From the NCBI GenBank assembly GCA_002839675.1, contig PGYM01000001.1, positions 736 to 64,735 on the forward strand: 64,000 nucleotides of DNA, in the 5' to 3' direction. Shown here piece after piece: positions 36,526 to 45,608 of this stretch; the stretch's first letter is position 1; every line of letters begins with the position of its first letter. Under the pieces are notes generated by a model that did not search any database, had not been told where the DNA came from, and saw nothing but the letters and a program-made list of their open reading frames with translations. Made by a program: the position numbers and the translations under genes. The stretch comes from Methanomicrobiales archaeon HGW-Methanomicrobiales-1 (GTDB lineage Archaea > Halobacteriota > Methanomicrobia > Methanomicrobiales > Methanospirillaceae).

Positions 36526-37608
36526 TCAGGTTGAATCCGATCGCACGTGGATTGCAGTTGCTTTGACGCTTGCCACAACGGTCATGCCTGCTTTAAGTCC
36601 GAGTTCTCCGCAGGACCGCGTAGTGATAAGGGCTGTGATGGGCGTTCCGCATTCTACGGTTACCCGGATGAATGGCCCGAGGGATACCAGTTTTGTTATT
36701 GTCCCGATAAGACGGTTGCGGACGCTGGTTTTTTGAATTCCGTCAGGTATCGAGATAGTCACTTCCTCGGGCCTGATGTAGAGTGCAACCCGTTTTCCCG
36801 GTGGGCAGGGGGTGATCGCTTCGAAGCTGGCATGATCGAGCATTACGGTGGCATGCCCATTTTCATTGGTCTGCACCACTCCTTTTAAGATGGTATCGAT
36901 ACCGACAAACCGGGCAACCTCCTTTCCCTCCGGCTGGTAGAAGATCTCATGGAGCGAGCCAACCTGGGCAAGGCACCCGTTCATGATCACTCCCATGCGG
37001 TGGGCAAGGCGCTGGCCCTGGATCATGTCATGCGTGGAAAAGAGGATGGTCGTGTGCATCCGGCTGTTGATTTTTACCAGCAAATCCTCGATCAACTCTG
37101 TTGAGACCGGGTCGAGGTTTGCGGTGGGCTCATCCAGCAGCAGCACTTCCGGCTCGGTGACCATTGCCCGGGCTATCGCCACGCGCTGCATCTCGCCACC
37201 GGAAAGGGTGACTGCCCTGCGCTCTTCAAAGCCCGGGAGCCCGACGAGTTCAAGTGCCGATCTCACCCGTTGTGCGATCTGCGCCGTATCCGTGCCGCGG
37301 AACTTGAGGCCGAATGCCACATTTTCTGCAACCGTGGTGTTGAGTGCTGCGGATTTCTGGAAGACCATGCCCATGCGTCGCCGGAGGGCGAGCCGGACCG
37401 GCTCGGGGCCGTCAGTATCCTGCCCGTCAAAAAAGATCTTCCCGGTGGTCGGCCGGTCAAGCAGGTCGATCAGCCGCAGCAGGGTTGTCTTGCCGCTGCC
37501 GGAGGGACCGATGAGCGTAAAGATCTCACCGCGCCGGATCTCCAGGTTGATATCGTCAAGAATTTTCCTGCCGCCAGCCTGCCGGGAAAGACCGGATATC
37601 CTGATCAT
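36526..37608 (-). CDS. tupC: Tungstate/molybdate ABC transporter ATPase with TOBE domain
   Basis: 360 residues. Walker A is GPSGSGKTT, the signature LSGGEMQRVAIARA, Walker B LLLDEPTANLD, and the switch His is in STHD. The C-terminal part (about 240-360) carries TOBE-like oxyanion-sensing segments (NRLIGTITKLVSLGPFIRVTVE). It overlaps the permease stop by ATGA. It energises uptake of tungstate or a similar oxyanion. Assignment to the Tup group rests on the linked permease. Confidence 0.88.
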   Translation of the reverse strand: MIRISGLSRQAGGRKILDDINLEIRRGEIFTLIGPSGSGKTTLLRLIDLLDRPTTGKIFFDGQDTDGPEPVRLALRRRMGMVFQKSAALNTTVAENVAFGLKFRGTDTAQIAQRVRSALELVGLPGFEERRAVTLSGGEMQRVAIARAMVTEPEVLLLDEPTANLDPVSTELIEDLLVKINSRMHTTILFSTHDMIQGQRLAHRMGVIMNGCLAQVGSLHEIFYQPEGKEVARFVGIDTILKGVVQTNENGHATVMLDHASFEAITPCPPGKRVALYIRPEEVTISIPDGIQKTSVRNRLIGTITKLVSLGPFIRVTVECGTPITALITTRSCGELGLKAGMTVVASVKATAIHVRSDST

Positions 37609-38333
37609 GTGGGGGGGCCTCCCTGCACTATTATCTGTTCAGATGACAGGCCGGTGGTGATGATATTCATGGCAACGACAATGACGAGTGCAATAATAAG
37701 GAGGATAATGCCGAGTGCGATAGAGAACCCAAAGTCTCCCATGCCCGTCTGGAGGGCGATTGCGGTTGTCAGTACCCGGGTGTGACCGGCAATGTTTCCC
37801 CCAATCATCATCGCAACCCCGACTTCCGAGATCGCTCTCCCGAATGCAAGGATCACCGCGCTGAGGATTGCCAGCCGGGCTTCCTTTACGATCTGGATAA
37901 TGCTCTGGAACTCGGTTGCGCCAAGGGATATCAGCGTGTCGCTGATGTTCTGGTCAACCCCGCTGAGGGCAGAGATCACCAGGCCGGTGGTGATGGGGAT
38001 GATCAGTACCATCTGCCCGAGGATCATTCCTTCCGGGGTAAACAGCAGGCTGAAAAACCCGAGCGGGCCGCTTTTCGAGAGCAGGAGATACAAGAGAAGG
38101 CCGACAACTACGGTCGGGACTGAATAGAGTGTCTGGATAATTACTTTGAGCGTTCGTTTGCCACGGAATTCACGGAAATGGATCAGTCCCCCGAGGGGTA
38201 TGGATATACATGCGGCAAGGATTGTTGCTGCAAGGGAAATGTACACGGAGAGGGCTGCGATCTGCAGGACATCCGGATTAAGCGTGATAATCAGATTGAA
38301 TGCCTGCATGATTCCTGAAACGATATCGTTCAT
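37605..38333 (-). CDS. tupB: Tungstate-type ABC transporter permease
   Basis: About 242 residues from the ATG at 38333, preceded by GGTGAT; a GTG at 38342 is also in frame. Five or six membrane helices. The EAA loop reads SLGATEFQSIIQIVKEARLAI, and the following AFGRAISEVGVAMMIGGNI is characteristic of TupB-type permeases. It overlaps tupC by ATGA. No gene for a TupA-type binding protein is next to it in the window, an unusual absence. Confidence 0.9.
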   Translation of the reverse strand: MNDIVSGIMQAFNLIITLNPDVLQIAALSVYISLAATILAACISIPLGGLIHFREFRGKRTLKVIIQTLYSVPTVVVGLLLYLLLSKSGPLGFFSLLFTPEGMILGQMVLIIPITTGLVISALSGVDQNISDTLISLGATEFQSIIQIVKEARLAILSAVILAFGRAISEVGVAMMIGGNIAGHTRVLTTAIALQTGMGDFGFSIALGIILLIIALVIVVAMNIITTGLSSEQIIVQGGPPT

Positions 38334-38342
38334 CCGTATCAC

Positions 38343-38812
38343 CGTTTTTTAGAAAATAGTGGGCGAGGAGCAGTAATAAGTCGTTCTAAAAAAAGTGCTG
38401 TGGTTAACCGTTTCTTATTTATTTCTGGCGTGTGCACGGGTCGCTCAGGGTAATGAATTGAAAAGGACAATGCCGGAGGGATCCGGGATACCCTAAATCA
38501 AGGCTTTCGCGGGCACCGTTTCTAAAAACCCGTTCCGGAAAAGCCCGTAAAATGCTCCTTTTCAACCCCTGCGAAAAACAAGCCAGATATTTGCCCCGAT
38601 TACCAAAATACGGGCGGAAACGCCCTCACCTGGTGGCCGCCAAAGCCCCTTAAATCGAGGCTTTTTTCGCAACGTAGTTTACTCAATCCGAGCTCCGGAA
38701 AACCTGCTGAAACGCGAATACATAGATCTTTTTTCCAGAAAGGGATCCTTCCGCAAAGAGTGACATTATCTGCATAATTAAAAAGCTGTATTAATGAAAA
38801 GACGGAAAGTAA
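38343..38812. other. Gene-free region upstream of tupB
   Basis: About 470 bases without a gene. Bases 38343-38490 hold the tupB promoter region, including GGTTAACC at 38402-38409 and an AT-rich stretch. Bases 38493-38725 hold a dispersed repeat (listed separately). Bases 38770-38812 are AT-rich and contain the promoter of the small zinc-protein pair (TAATTAAAAAGC near 38775). Confidence 0.5.
38493..38725 (-). repeat. Dispersed intergenic element, copy 1
   Basis: On the minus strand, 38629-38532 aligns without gaps to 57609-57706 on the plus strand: I count 85 of 98 identical. Similarity extends further on both sides, to roughly 38725 and 38493. Inside it, GCGAAA..GCCT..GATTTA occurs at about 38670-38650 and again at about 38510-38493, so the element carries a repeated end. 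It lies upstream of tupB in the same sense. In one frame the conserved blocks read like EGVSARILVIGA, but stops interrupt it. Confidence 0.75.
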
Positions 38813-38818
38813 ATGATC

Positions 38819-38989
38819 ATGGCGGAAAAACAGAAGTGCGAATACTGTGGCAAGGATGCGATCGGATTACAGTCATTAGAGGGCGCTTTTGCCTATGTCT
38901 GCAAGGATCATGCTGACAGTCTCCTTCTTGCCCTCAAACCCGGTGAGAAAAAAGTTTACGGCGTTTGCGTTCTCGAACGGTACAGCTGA
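38819..38989 (+). CDS. Tiny zinc-binding protein, tandem copy 1
   Basis: 56 residues from the ATG at 38819; an ATG at 38813 is also in frame. CEYCGKDAIG and YVCKDHAD give a C-x2-C ... C-x2-H zinc site. It is a close paralogue of the next gene, sharing KDAIG, HADSLLLALKPGEK and VYG. The stop TGA shares its last base with the next ATG (TGATG), so the two are translated together. Function unknown. Confidence 0.75.
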   Translation: MAEKQKCEYCGKDAIGLQSLEGAFAYVCKDHADSLLLALKPGEKKVYGVCVLERYS

Positions 38990-39171
38990 TGACGGAAAAA
39001 CAAAAGTGCGAGCACTGTGAGAAGGATGCAATCGGGATCCAGTCATTCGGGTGCTGTGTTGCCTACGTCTGCCTGGACCATGCCGACAATCTCCTTCTCG
39101 CACTCAAGCCCGGCGAAAAGCAGGTGTATGGCGAATGTTACTTCGAACGATTCAATACAGCCGCACACTAG
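38989..39171 (+). CDS. Tiny zinc-binding protein, tandem copy 2
   Basis: 60 residues from the ATG at 38989. CEHCEKDAIG and YVCLDHAD repeat the zinc-ligand pattern of copy 1, and HADNLLLALKPGEK and VYGECYFERF continue the match. This second copy adds two Cys (GCCVAY). The pair clearly arose by tandem duplication. Such small proteins are common near metal-linked genes, but the role is open. Confidence 0.75.
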   Translation: MTEKQKCEHCEKDAIGIQSFGCCVAYVCLDHADNLLLALKPGEKQVYGECYFERFNTAAH

Positions 39172-39421
39172 TCGTACCTTAAAACGATGACAGATCCAGC
39201 TTCCCCCGGGGCTGCAGATGTGCCGGCCCCGTCATCACTATTTTCCTGAATAATTCTATTCCGGCCCTGCACCGGTTACGTGATCCGTATTCCGTGAGCG
39301 ATACTGCAACAGAAACTATCCTGCAATCGTTCCACGGGAAAACCTCTGCCACTATCGTTGTAGCATATCCACTCCCGAGGGGGATGTCAGTCGGTCAAGC
39401 GGCAAAAAAAGATTGATTGGT

Positions 39422-40672
39422 TTATTTGGTAAAGGGTTTGAAGACGTTCTCGTAGATCATGTCGCTGCCGGTGTTGTGGAGACGGCCGCGCTCGGTCTTC
39501 TCTTCAGCAAACGCCAGGAGAGGGAGTTCCATGCTGACACCCGGGACATGGCCGAACATCTTCTCGAGTTCCTGCTGCTGTGCGTGCATGAATAATGCGT
39601 TCGGGATCTCTGCCGGGCAGAGTTCCTGGCACTGGCCGCAGTTCACACAGGAGTCTGCAATGTGGGCGAACCGGATGAGGTGGAACATGAAGTTCGGGGG
39701 AAGTTCACCGGGTTTTACATAGGCCGGGTTCTTGGTGGTGCAGTCTACACAGTAGCAGATCGGGCAGGCCGAGATACACGAGTAGCACTTGATACAGCGT
39801 GATGTCTCGGACATGATCTTCTTCAAGCGGTCCTTGCCTTCTCCGAGTGCTTCGAAGTCGTGCTTGCGCCACTTGTCGCCAAGCTTGAGCATTGCACCTT
39901 CGACTTTCCCACGGATTTCAAGGCCCTTGGGGTTTGCTGCTTCGGTGGCGAGGATACCGTTCTTGACGGCACCGCTGACGAGGTTTGCACCCTTCTCGGA
40001 GCAGACCTCAACAAAGGTTGCTTTTCCGGCCTTGTCGCCGATGACTCCCCAGTTTCCGCAGGCAAGATCTGCCTGGCGGGGGATCTTCATCTTGCAGCGG
40101 CGGCAGTTGCTGCGCCGGCCATAGCCTGCTTCTTCGAGTTCGTCAACGGAGATACCCTTGTGTCCGCCTTCGTACTCGATGATGAACTGGCCTTTGTCGA
40201 TCTCTTCCTTGTGGACGATGTTGGGGTCTACGCCGTACTTCTCAGCAATCATCTTGCGGGCGAGCACCGGGCTGACCGAGCCACCACAGTTGACACCGAT
40301 CATGACGACGTTGTCAAGGTTGATCTGCTTGCGCTTGGCAAGTTCGTAGAACGCCATCGCATCGCAGCCCTTGACGGTCACACCGAGCTTCATGGTCTCG
40401 GCGCCTTCGAGGTATTTCTTGACGAGTTTGGGCAGCAGGAGCGTACCGCAGTGGAGTGAACCGGCAGTCTTGACCAGGTCCTTGGGGTCCTTGATCAGGA
40501 CCGGAACTGCATCATAGAGGTCAGTTCCCTTGGTGATAACAAGGACTGCATCGACTGCTTTTGACTCGAGCGCGTATTTCCAGAGTGCGGTGACTGCGCC
40601 ACCGAGCTCTGCTTTCTCCTTGATCGCTGCGTCATTGGTCCATGCGTAGAGCATATCGCCTTTCTTTGCCAT
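39422..40672 (-). CDS. fdhB: F420-dependent formate dehydrogenase beta subunit
   Basis: 416 residues from the ATG at 40672, preceded by GAGGAGGCG; three bases follow the fdhA stop. The N-terminal two-thirds is the FrhB/FdhB coenzyme F420- and FAD-binding part (VKGCDAMAFYELAKR, VGVNCGGS-like). The C-terminal third has two [4Fe-4S] motifs, CIKCYSCISACPICYC and CVNCGQCQELCP. With FdhA it passes electrons from formate to F420. Poly-T follows the stop (39402-39409 region). Confidence 0.95.
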   Translation of the reverse strand: MAKKGDMLYAWTNDAAIKEKAELGGAVTALWKYALESKAVDAVLVITKGTDLYDAVPVLIKDPKDLVKTAGSLHCGTLLLPKLVKKYLEGAETMKLGVTVKGCDAMAFYELAKRKQINLDNVVMIGVNCGGSVSPVLARKMIAEKYGVDPNIVHKEEIDKGQFIIEYEGGHKGISVDELEEAGYGRRSNCRRCKMKIPRQADLACGNWGVIGDKAGKATFVEVCSEKGANLVSGAVKNGILATEAANPKGLEIRGKVEGAMLKLGDKWRKHDFEALGEGKDRLKKIMSETSRCIKCYSCISACPICYCVDCTTKNPAYVKPGELPPNFMFHLIRFAHIADSCVNCGQCQELCPAEIPNALFMHAQQQELEKMFGHVPGVSMELPLLAFAEEKTERGRLHNTGSDMIYENVFKPFTK

Positions 40673-40674
40673 GT

Positions 40675-42735
40675 TCACGCCTCCTCAATCTTCTCTAATT
40701 TACAGGCACAGGCCTTGAACTCGGGGATCTTTGCTACGGGGTCGAGTGCATTGTTGGTGAGCAGGTTTGCAGCACATTCCACATAGTGGAACGGCATGAA
40801 GACGACGCCCTTCTTGATGGTATTTGTTACACGTGCGCCAATCGTAATCTCTCCCCTGCGGGAGCTGGCCTTGACCATCTCTTTGTCCTTGATACCCAGC
40901 GCCTTTGCGTCTTCTGGATTGATCTCAACCCAGCCCGTGGGTTCCTCACGCTCAAGGTCCGGGGAGCGGCGGGTCATGGTACCGGTATGCCAGTGCCAGA
41001 TACAGCGGCCGGTGGTCAGGAGCAAGGGGTAGTCCTTGTCCGGAACTTCTGCCGGGGCCTTCCACTCGATCGGGGTAAAGATACCGAGACCGTCGGGGTG
41101 GGTGAATTTTTCCTTGTGCAGGATCGGGGTTCCCGGGTGCTCCTTGGTGGGGCAGGGCCAGTGGAGTGCTTCGGGCTTTTCCAGCCGTGCATAATCCATG
41201 CCGCCATAGGATGGGGTGACCTTTGCAATCTCGGTAAAGACCTCTTCGGCACTCTTGTACGGGAACTGCTTTTCGTATCCCATGACCTTTGCAAGCTCGC
41301 AGAAGATCTGCCAGTCTGCCTTTGCCTCGCCGGGTGGATCCTGTGCCTTTCTCCATTTCTGGACGCGGCGTTCGGTTGATGTCTGGGTGCCGTCCTTCTC
41401 GGCAAAACAGGCTGCCGGCAGGACTACATTGGCGAACTGGGCGGTCTCGGTTAAGAAGATATCCTGCACGACAATGAACTCGGCATTCTTCAGGCCCTTT
41501 TCCACGTGGTGGAGATCGGGGTCGGAGAGCATCGGGTTCTCACCCATGATATAGACGCACTTGACCTTGCCGGGTTCATCGGCAAGGGTATTGACGAGCG
41601 TGGTAACTGTCAGGCCGACTTTGCCCTCGGCAATCTCGCAGCCCCATGCGTCTTCCATCTTCTTCTTCATCTCGGGGACAAGCACCGACTGGTAGCCGGA
41701 GTACACGTTTGCAAGGGCCCCCATGTCGCAGGCGCCCTGCACGTTGTTCTGGCCACGCAGTGCGCAGATACCCGTGCCGGGCCTTCCGAGGTTGCCGGTC
41801 AGCATCTGGATGTTTGCGACCGATTTGACGTTGTCGACACCGGTCGTGTGCTGGGTGATACCCATCGAGTAGAGGATCGCGGACTGGCCGGATTTGCCGA
41901 ACCATTCTGCTGCAGTGATGATGTCTGCTGCGGGAACACCGGTGATCTTCGAGACGTTCTCGGGGGAGTAGGCATCCTTCATTACGACTTCTTTGACCTT
42001 CTCGAAATCCTTGGTCCGGTTCTTGATGAAGTCCTTGTTCTCCCAGCCGTTCTTGAGGATCAGCTGCATCATGCAGTTCAGTAATGCAACATCGGTACCG
42101 GAGTAGAACTGCAGGTGCAGGTCGGCAATCTTTCCTGTCGGCGTGAGCCGCGGGTCGGCGTAGATGATCTTTGCGCCATTCGCCTTTGCCTGCATAATAC
42201 GGCGCCCGATCAGCGGGTGCTGCTCGAACGTGTTGGTTCCGATAACAAGGAGGCACTTCGATTCGGCAATATCTGCAATCGACTGGGTCATTGCACCGGA
42301 GCCGAATGCACCGGCAAGCCCTACGACCGTTGAAGCGTGGCAGAGCCGGGCGCAGTGGTCGATGTTGGGGGTCTTCATGACCGCACGGGCAAACTTCTGC
42401 ATCAGGTAGTTCTCTTCATTGGAGACACGGGCAGATGCAAGGCATGCCATCTCTTCAGGCTTGTAGGACTTGAACTTGGATGCAATCAGCTTGTACGCTT
42501 CGTCCCAGCTGGCTTCCTCAAATTTGCCATCCTTCTTGATGAGCGGCTTGGTCAGCCGGTCAGGAGAATTGATGAATTCCCATGCATAGTTCCCCTTAGG
42601 GCAGAGCTTTCCTTCATTGACCGGATTGCGCTGCCAGGGCTGGACGCCGACAACCTTCTTGTCCACAACAACAAGGTTGAAGCCGCACCCGGTTCCGCAG
42701 TACGGACACGTAGTTGGTACGTATTTGAACTCCAT
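40675..42735 (-). CDS. fdhA: Formate dehydrogenase alpha subunit, Cys type
   Basis: 686 residues from the ATG at 42735, preceded by AGGTG; the frame further back is not needed. Catalytic subunit holding a bis-pyranopterin Mo or W and one [4Fe-4S] cluster (CPYCGTGC at residues 10-17, then CPKG). The metal ligand is Cys132 in CARLCHA, where selenoenzymes have Sec, so this form is not selenium-dependent. GCDMGAL-like and the C-terminal pterin-binding domain (TGRCIWHWHTGTMTRRS) are typical. fdhB follows at once. Confidence 0.96.
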   Translation of the reverse strand: MEFKYVPTTCPYCGTGCGFNLVVVDKKVVGVQPWQRNPVNEGKLCPKGNYAWEFINSPDRLTKPLIKKDGKFEEASWDEAYKLIASKFKSYKPEEMACLASARVSNEENYLMQKFARAVMKTPNIDHCARLCHASTVVGLAGAFGSGAMTQSIADIAESKCLLVIGTNTFEQHPLIGRRIMQAKANGAKIIYADPRLTPTGKIADLHLQFYSGTDVALLNCMMQLILKNGWENKDFIKNRTKDFEKVKEVVMKDAYSPENVSKITGVPAADIITAAEWFGKSGQSAILYSMGITQHTTGVDNVKSVANIQMLTGNLGRPGTGICALRGQNNVQGACDMGALANVYSGYQSVLVPEMKKKMEDAWGCEIAEGKVGLTVTTLVNTLADEPGKVKCVYIMGENPMLSDPDLHHVEKGLKNAEFIVVQDIFLTETAQFANVVLPAACFAEKDGTQTSTERRVQKWRKAQDPPGEAKADWQIFCELAKVMGYEKQFPYKSAEEVFTEIAKVTPSYGGMDYARLEKPEALHWPCPTKEHPGTPILHKEKFTHPDGLGIFTPIEWKAPAEVPDKDYPLLLTTGRCIWHWHTGTMTRRSPDLEREEPTGWVEINPEDAKALGIKDKEMVKASSRRGEITIGARVTNTIKKGVVFMPFHYVECAANLLTNNALDPVAKIPEFKACACKLEKIEEA

Positions 42736-43081
42736 GTATTCACACCTATTAACCTGTAAAAATCTTAATTTTCGATATTTAAACATAATGAAAAAATCTG
42801 GAAAAGTGATTATTAAAAGGGGGTTATCCTCTGTGGGGAATGATTCGGCTGCATAGGATCTGTTAACCTTTGAAATTAATTAACTCCCTATTGTTTATAA
42901 AAATAAAAAGGGCCGTTCATCCGCGCACAATTGCGTTTCAATGGAAATACGGAATCCTGGTCCTCAGGGCACCTGCCAAAACTATTCCAGAGCTGAAAGT
43001 ACGGGGATTTTTTATATCCGGATTATCCCATTACCCTCCGGGGAGTAATGAGTATGAAAGAATTAGCTAAAAAAAAAGTGA
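42736..43081. promoter_or_regulatory. fdhA promoter region and fwd operon 3' end
   Basis: No gene in about 345 bases. On the minus strand GTTTAAATATCG (about 42784-42773) is a likely TATA box about 40 bases before the fdhA ATG. Further up are GTTAACC (42862-42868), an AT-rich TTTATAAAAATAAAAAG stretch near 42895 and a near-palindrome ATTACCCTCCGGGGAGTAAT at 43030-43049. The T9 run that ends the fwd operon is at 43069-43077. Confidence 0.5.
43069..43077 (-). terminator. Poly-T terminator of the fwd operon
   Basis: Nine consecutive T on the minus strand begin five bases beyond the fwdC stop codon, typical of archaeal factor-independent termination. It should limit read-through from fwd into fdh. 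Confidence 0.55.
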
Positions 43082-43882
43082 TTAGATCTTTTTATAGAGG
43101 TTAGCGTAGATGACTTCGCCTTTCCTCTTCTTGTGGCGCTCGCCCATGTCTCCGATATAGTGGGAAAAGGTAGCTTTGGCGCCTTCAACTTCGAGCTCGA
43201 CTTCACCATTGGGCTTGAAGCCGGGCATCATGGTGTCGATAGAGCCAAAGATAACGATCGTGCCGCCAACCATCTGGCCGCCGACCTTGCTCTTGGCATT
43301 GCCCTTGATGATGGTCTTGCCACCTTCTGCATGGGTCATGACGTGGACATCAACATTACCGTTGATAACCATCTCGCCACCGGTCATGTACATGCCGATA
43401 TCACTGCCGGCATTTCCCTTGACGAGAATCTTGCCGCCGGACATGCCGCGCCAGTCGCCCCGGTATGCTGCACCGAGGTAGTTGCCGGCATTGCCTTCAA
43501 TAACGAGCTCGCCGCCTTTCATGGCGGTTGCTGCAAATCCTTCGACATTGCCCTTGACGAGCAGCTTGCCACCGGTCATCCAGGCCCCGACATACAGGTC
43601 GGTGCTGCCTTCGATGACCATCTCGCCGGCGCTCATCTTCATGCCGAGGTACTTGACCTTCTTGACATCGCCTTTGACAACGACCTTGGTGTCCGCTGCG
43701 GTTGCACCGGCATTGCCGCTGACTTCGAAATACTTGTCCAGTGTTGAAGTGGTGTTTCCTTCATGTACACTGAGTTCGGCAATCTGGGCTGCGGTCTTTC
43801 CTGCGAATGCATCGGGGGTTACGTTGTCCGCCTCGAGATACAGTGCGGGCGGGTTCTTCATGGTTATGGTTACAGTTTCCAT
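43082..43882 (-). CDS. fwdC: Formylmethanofuran dehydrogenase subunit C
   Basis: 266 residues. The middle is a right-handed beta-helix of G-x2-G-x3-G-type repeats (GGELVIEGNAGNYLG, MSGGKILVKGNAGSDIG, MTGGEMVINGN), as in glutamate synthase alpha. This subunit scaffolds the complex that reduces CO2 and joins it to methanofuran. It starts 11 bases after fwdA and ends the operon before a T9 run. Confidence 0.96.
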   Translation of the reverse strand: METVTITMKNPPALYLEADNVTPDAFAGKTAAQIAELSVHEGNTTSTLDKYFEVSGNAGATAADTKVVVKGDVKKVKYLGMKMSAGEMVIEGSTDLYVGAWMTGGKLLVKGNVEGFAATAMKGGELVIEGNAGNYLGAAYRGDWRGMSGGKILVKGNAGSDIGMYMTGGEMVINGNVDVHVMTHAEGGKTIIKGNAKSKVGGQMVGGTIVIFGSIDTMMPGFKPNGEVELEVEGAKATFSHYIGDMGERHKKRKGEVIYANLYKKI

Positions 43883-43893
43883 TCTTTCCTCAC

Positions 43894-45606
43894 CTACACG
43901 TGTGTTGCATCAACCTCTAAGGCCAGTGGGTTCGGGACAAAGTGGTGTCCGAGCGCTTCGTAGTTCGCCTGGGTCATGCTGTAATACTTGAGGAACTTCT
44001 CGTTGATATCACGCTTGACCTGCGGGTTGTCGTTCACCTTGGCATTGACCCAGAGGGTCCTCTTGTTTACAGTGCCAACGATCTCGCCGTTCTTGACGAC
44101 TTCGACACCGAGCTTGAAGACATGGGCACAGCGTGAGAATGCCTTTTCGATATTCTCAGGATCTGCAACCGGTGTGTCCGGGTTGAAGTTGTAGACTGCA
44201 ACATCTGCATCCATACCGGGCTTTAAGCCGCCGCACATGTGACCAAGTCCGAGCGTTTTTGCCGGGCCTGCACGGGTCATCTGGGCGAGCTCGTAGAGCG
44301 AGATCTCCTTGTCGAGGCTGCCAATGCTGGTCTGGGAAAGGACCTTGTCCTTGTGCTTGAATGCGTTTACCTGGTTGTCCCGGGCCTTCTTGCTCATGAG
44401 CCACTTGATAACGCGGGGGTACCGGGTGAACGGCCCTGCATTCGGGTGGTCGGTGGTGATGTAGCAGCGCATCGGGTCTTTCATCATTAAGGGGATCTCA
44501 AGACCGATTGCCCACTGGATGGCACAGACCGAGATGTTCGGGCTGTAGATATACGGCACGACACCGGCGCAGGTCTCAAGTTCCACATCACAGTTTGCCC
44601 ACTTTAAGTTGTTGAGCCCGGTTAAGTGGTGCTCGAACGGACCGTCGGCGGTCATCGTGGTGGTCTCGTCAAGGGTGACGTTACCGGTATCGATGGTGAT
44701 GTTCTTGTTCTTGTTGACGTAGTCAGTGATCTCCTTGGCACCGGACTCGAAGTCTCCCCAGTTGGTTCCCTTGTAGGAGTGGAACTGGGAGTGGGTGAGG
44801 TGCAGGACGGTTTCACGGCCGAACTTGTTGTTGGCCTTCATGCCGTGTGCAAGTGCGAGCGTGTCGAGCGTGGTCTGGTAACAACCGGGGTTTCCGAGGT
44901 TGTTGGGGTGGATGTGCACTGAGTGCGGAAGACCGAGGTACTCGTTTGCCTCGATAAGTCCCTTGACAATCTCTGCAGGGGTGATATCGAAGTACGGGAC
45001 CGGATCATTGACCGAGAGACAGTTCAGTCCCCATGCCCATGCTTCCGTGCCGCCCGGGTTGACGACCTTGATTGCGTAGCCTTTGGTAACGCGGAGCAGC
45101 CAGGCAATATATGCGGCAGTGTTCTCGATTTCATGGTTCTTGAGATACTCTAAGACAAACCAGTTGTTGCCGAAGACCGGGAATGCGCCCTCGTCGATGA
45201 TGGGGGTGTCGCGGATCTCCTCGTGCACGTGCCGGGAGAACATGGGGGGCATTGCTGCTTCCATGGCTGTGGTGTATCCCATCTTGGCATATTCGTAACC
45301 GGTCTTGAAGGTCGTGGGGATTGATGCCCCGCTGCCCATCCGCTCCATGCCCCTTGTGGGCGTGCAGCTGAAGAGTTTGTCTTCAGGCCGGTAGATCCTG
45401 CCAAGGTTTACTTTCGGACCTGCAATGTGGGCGTGGATCTCCACTGCGCCCGCCATCACGGTCATACCCTTTGCATCGATGACCTTTGCTGAAGAGGACA
45501 CCTTGTCAGCGATCTTGCCGTCTTTTATTGCAATATCTTTCTTGTCGCCTTTGATACCCTGTACCGGGTCAAAGACGTTTCCGTTCTTGATAATATATTC
45601 TGACAT
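43894..45606 (-). CDS. fwdA: Formylmethanofuran dehydrogenase subunit A
   Basis: 570 residues, an amidohydrolase-fold subunit. Its metal site includes the opening H-x-H of VEIHAHIAG (about 57-59) and later HIHPNNLG and TTDHPN. It condenses the formate made by FwdB with methanofuran at a binuclear metal centre linked by a tunnel. The length is normal. It starts two bases after the fwdB stop and is followed by fwdC. Confidence 0.96.
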   Translation of the reverse strand: MSEYIIKNGNVFDPVQGIKGDKKDIAIKDGKIADKVSSSAKVIDAKGMTVMAGAVEIHAHIAGPKVNLGRIYRPEDKLFSCTPTRGMERMGSGASIPTTFKTGYEYAKMGYTTAMEAAMPPMFSRHVHEEIRDTPIIDEGAFPVFGNNWFVLEYLKNHEIENTAAYIAWLLRVTKGYAIKVVNPGGTEAWAWGLNCLSVNDPVPYFDITPAEIVKGLIEANEYLGLPHSVHIHPNNLGNPGCYQTTLDTLALAHGMKANNKFGRETVLHLTHSQFHSYKGTNWGDFESGAKEITDYVNKNKNITIDTGNVTLDETTTMTADGPFEHHLTGLNNLKWANCDVELETCAGVVPYIYSPNISVCAIQWAIGLEIPLMMKDPMRCYITTDHPNAGPFTRYPRVIKWLMSKKARDNQVNAFKHKDKVLSQTSIGSLDKEISLYELAQMTRAGPAKTLGLGHMCGGLKPGMDADVAVYNFNPDTPVADPENIEKAFSRCAHVFKLGVEVVKNGEIVGTVNKRTLWVNAKVNDNPQVKRDINEKFLKYYSMTQANYEALGHHFVPNPLALEVDATHV

Positions 45607-45608
45607 GA

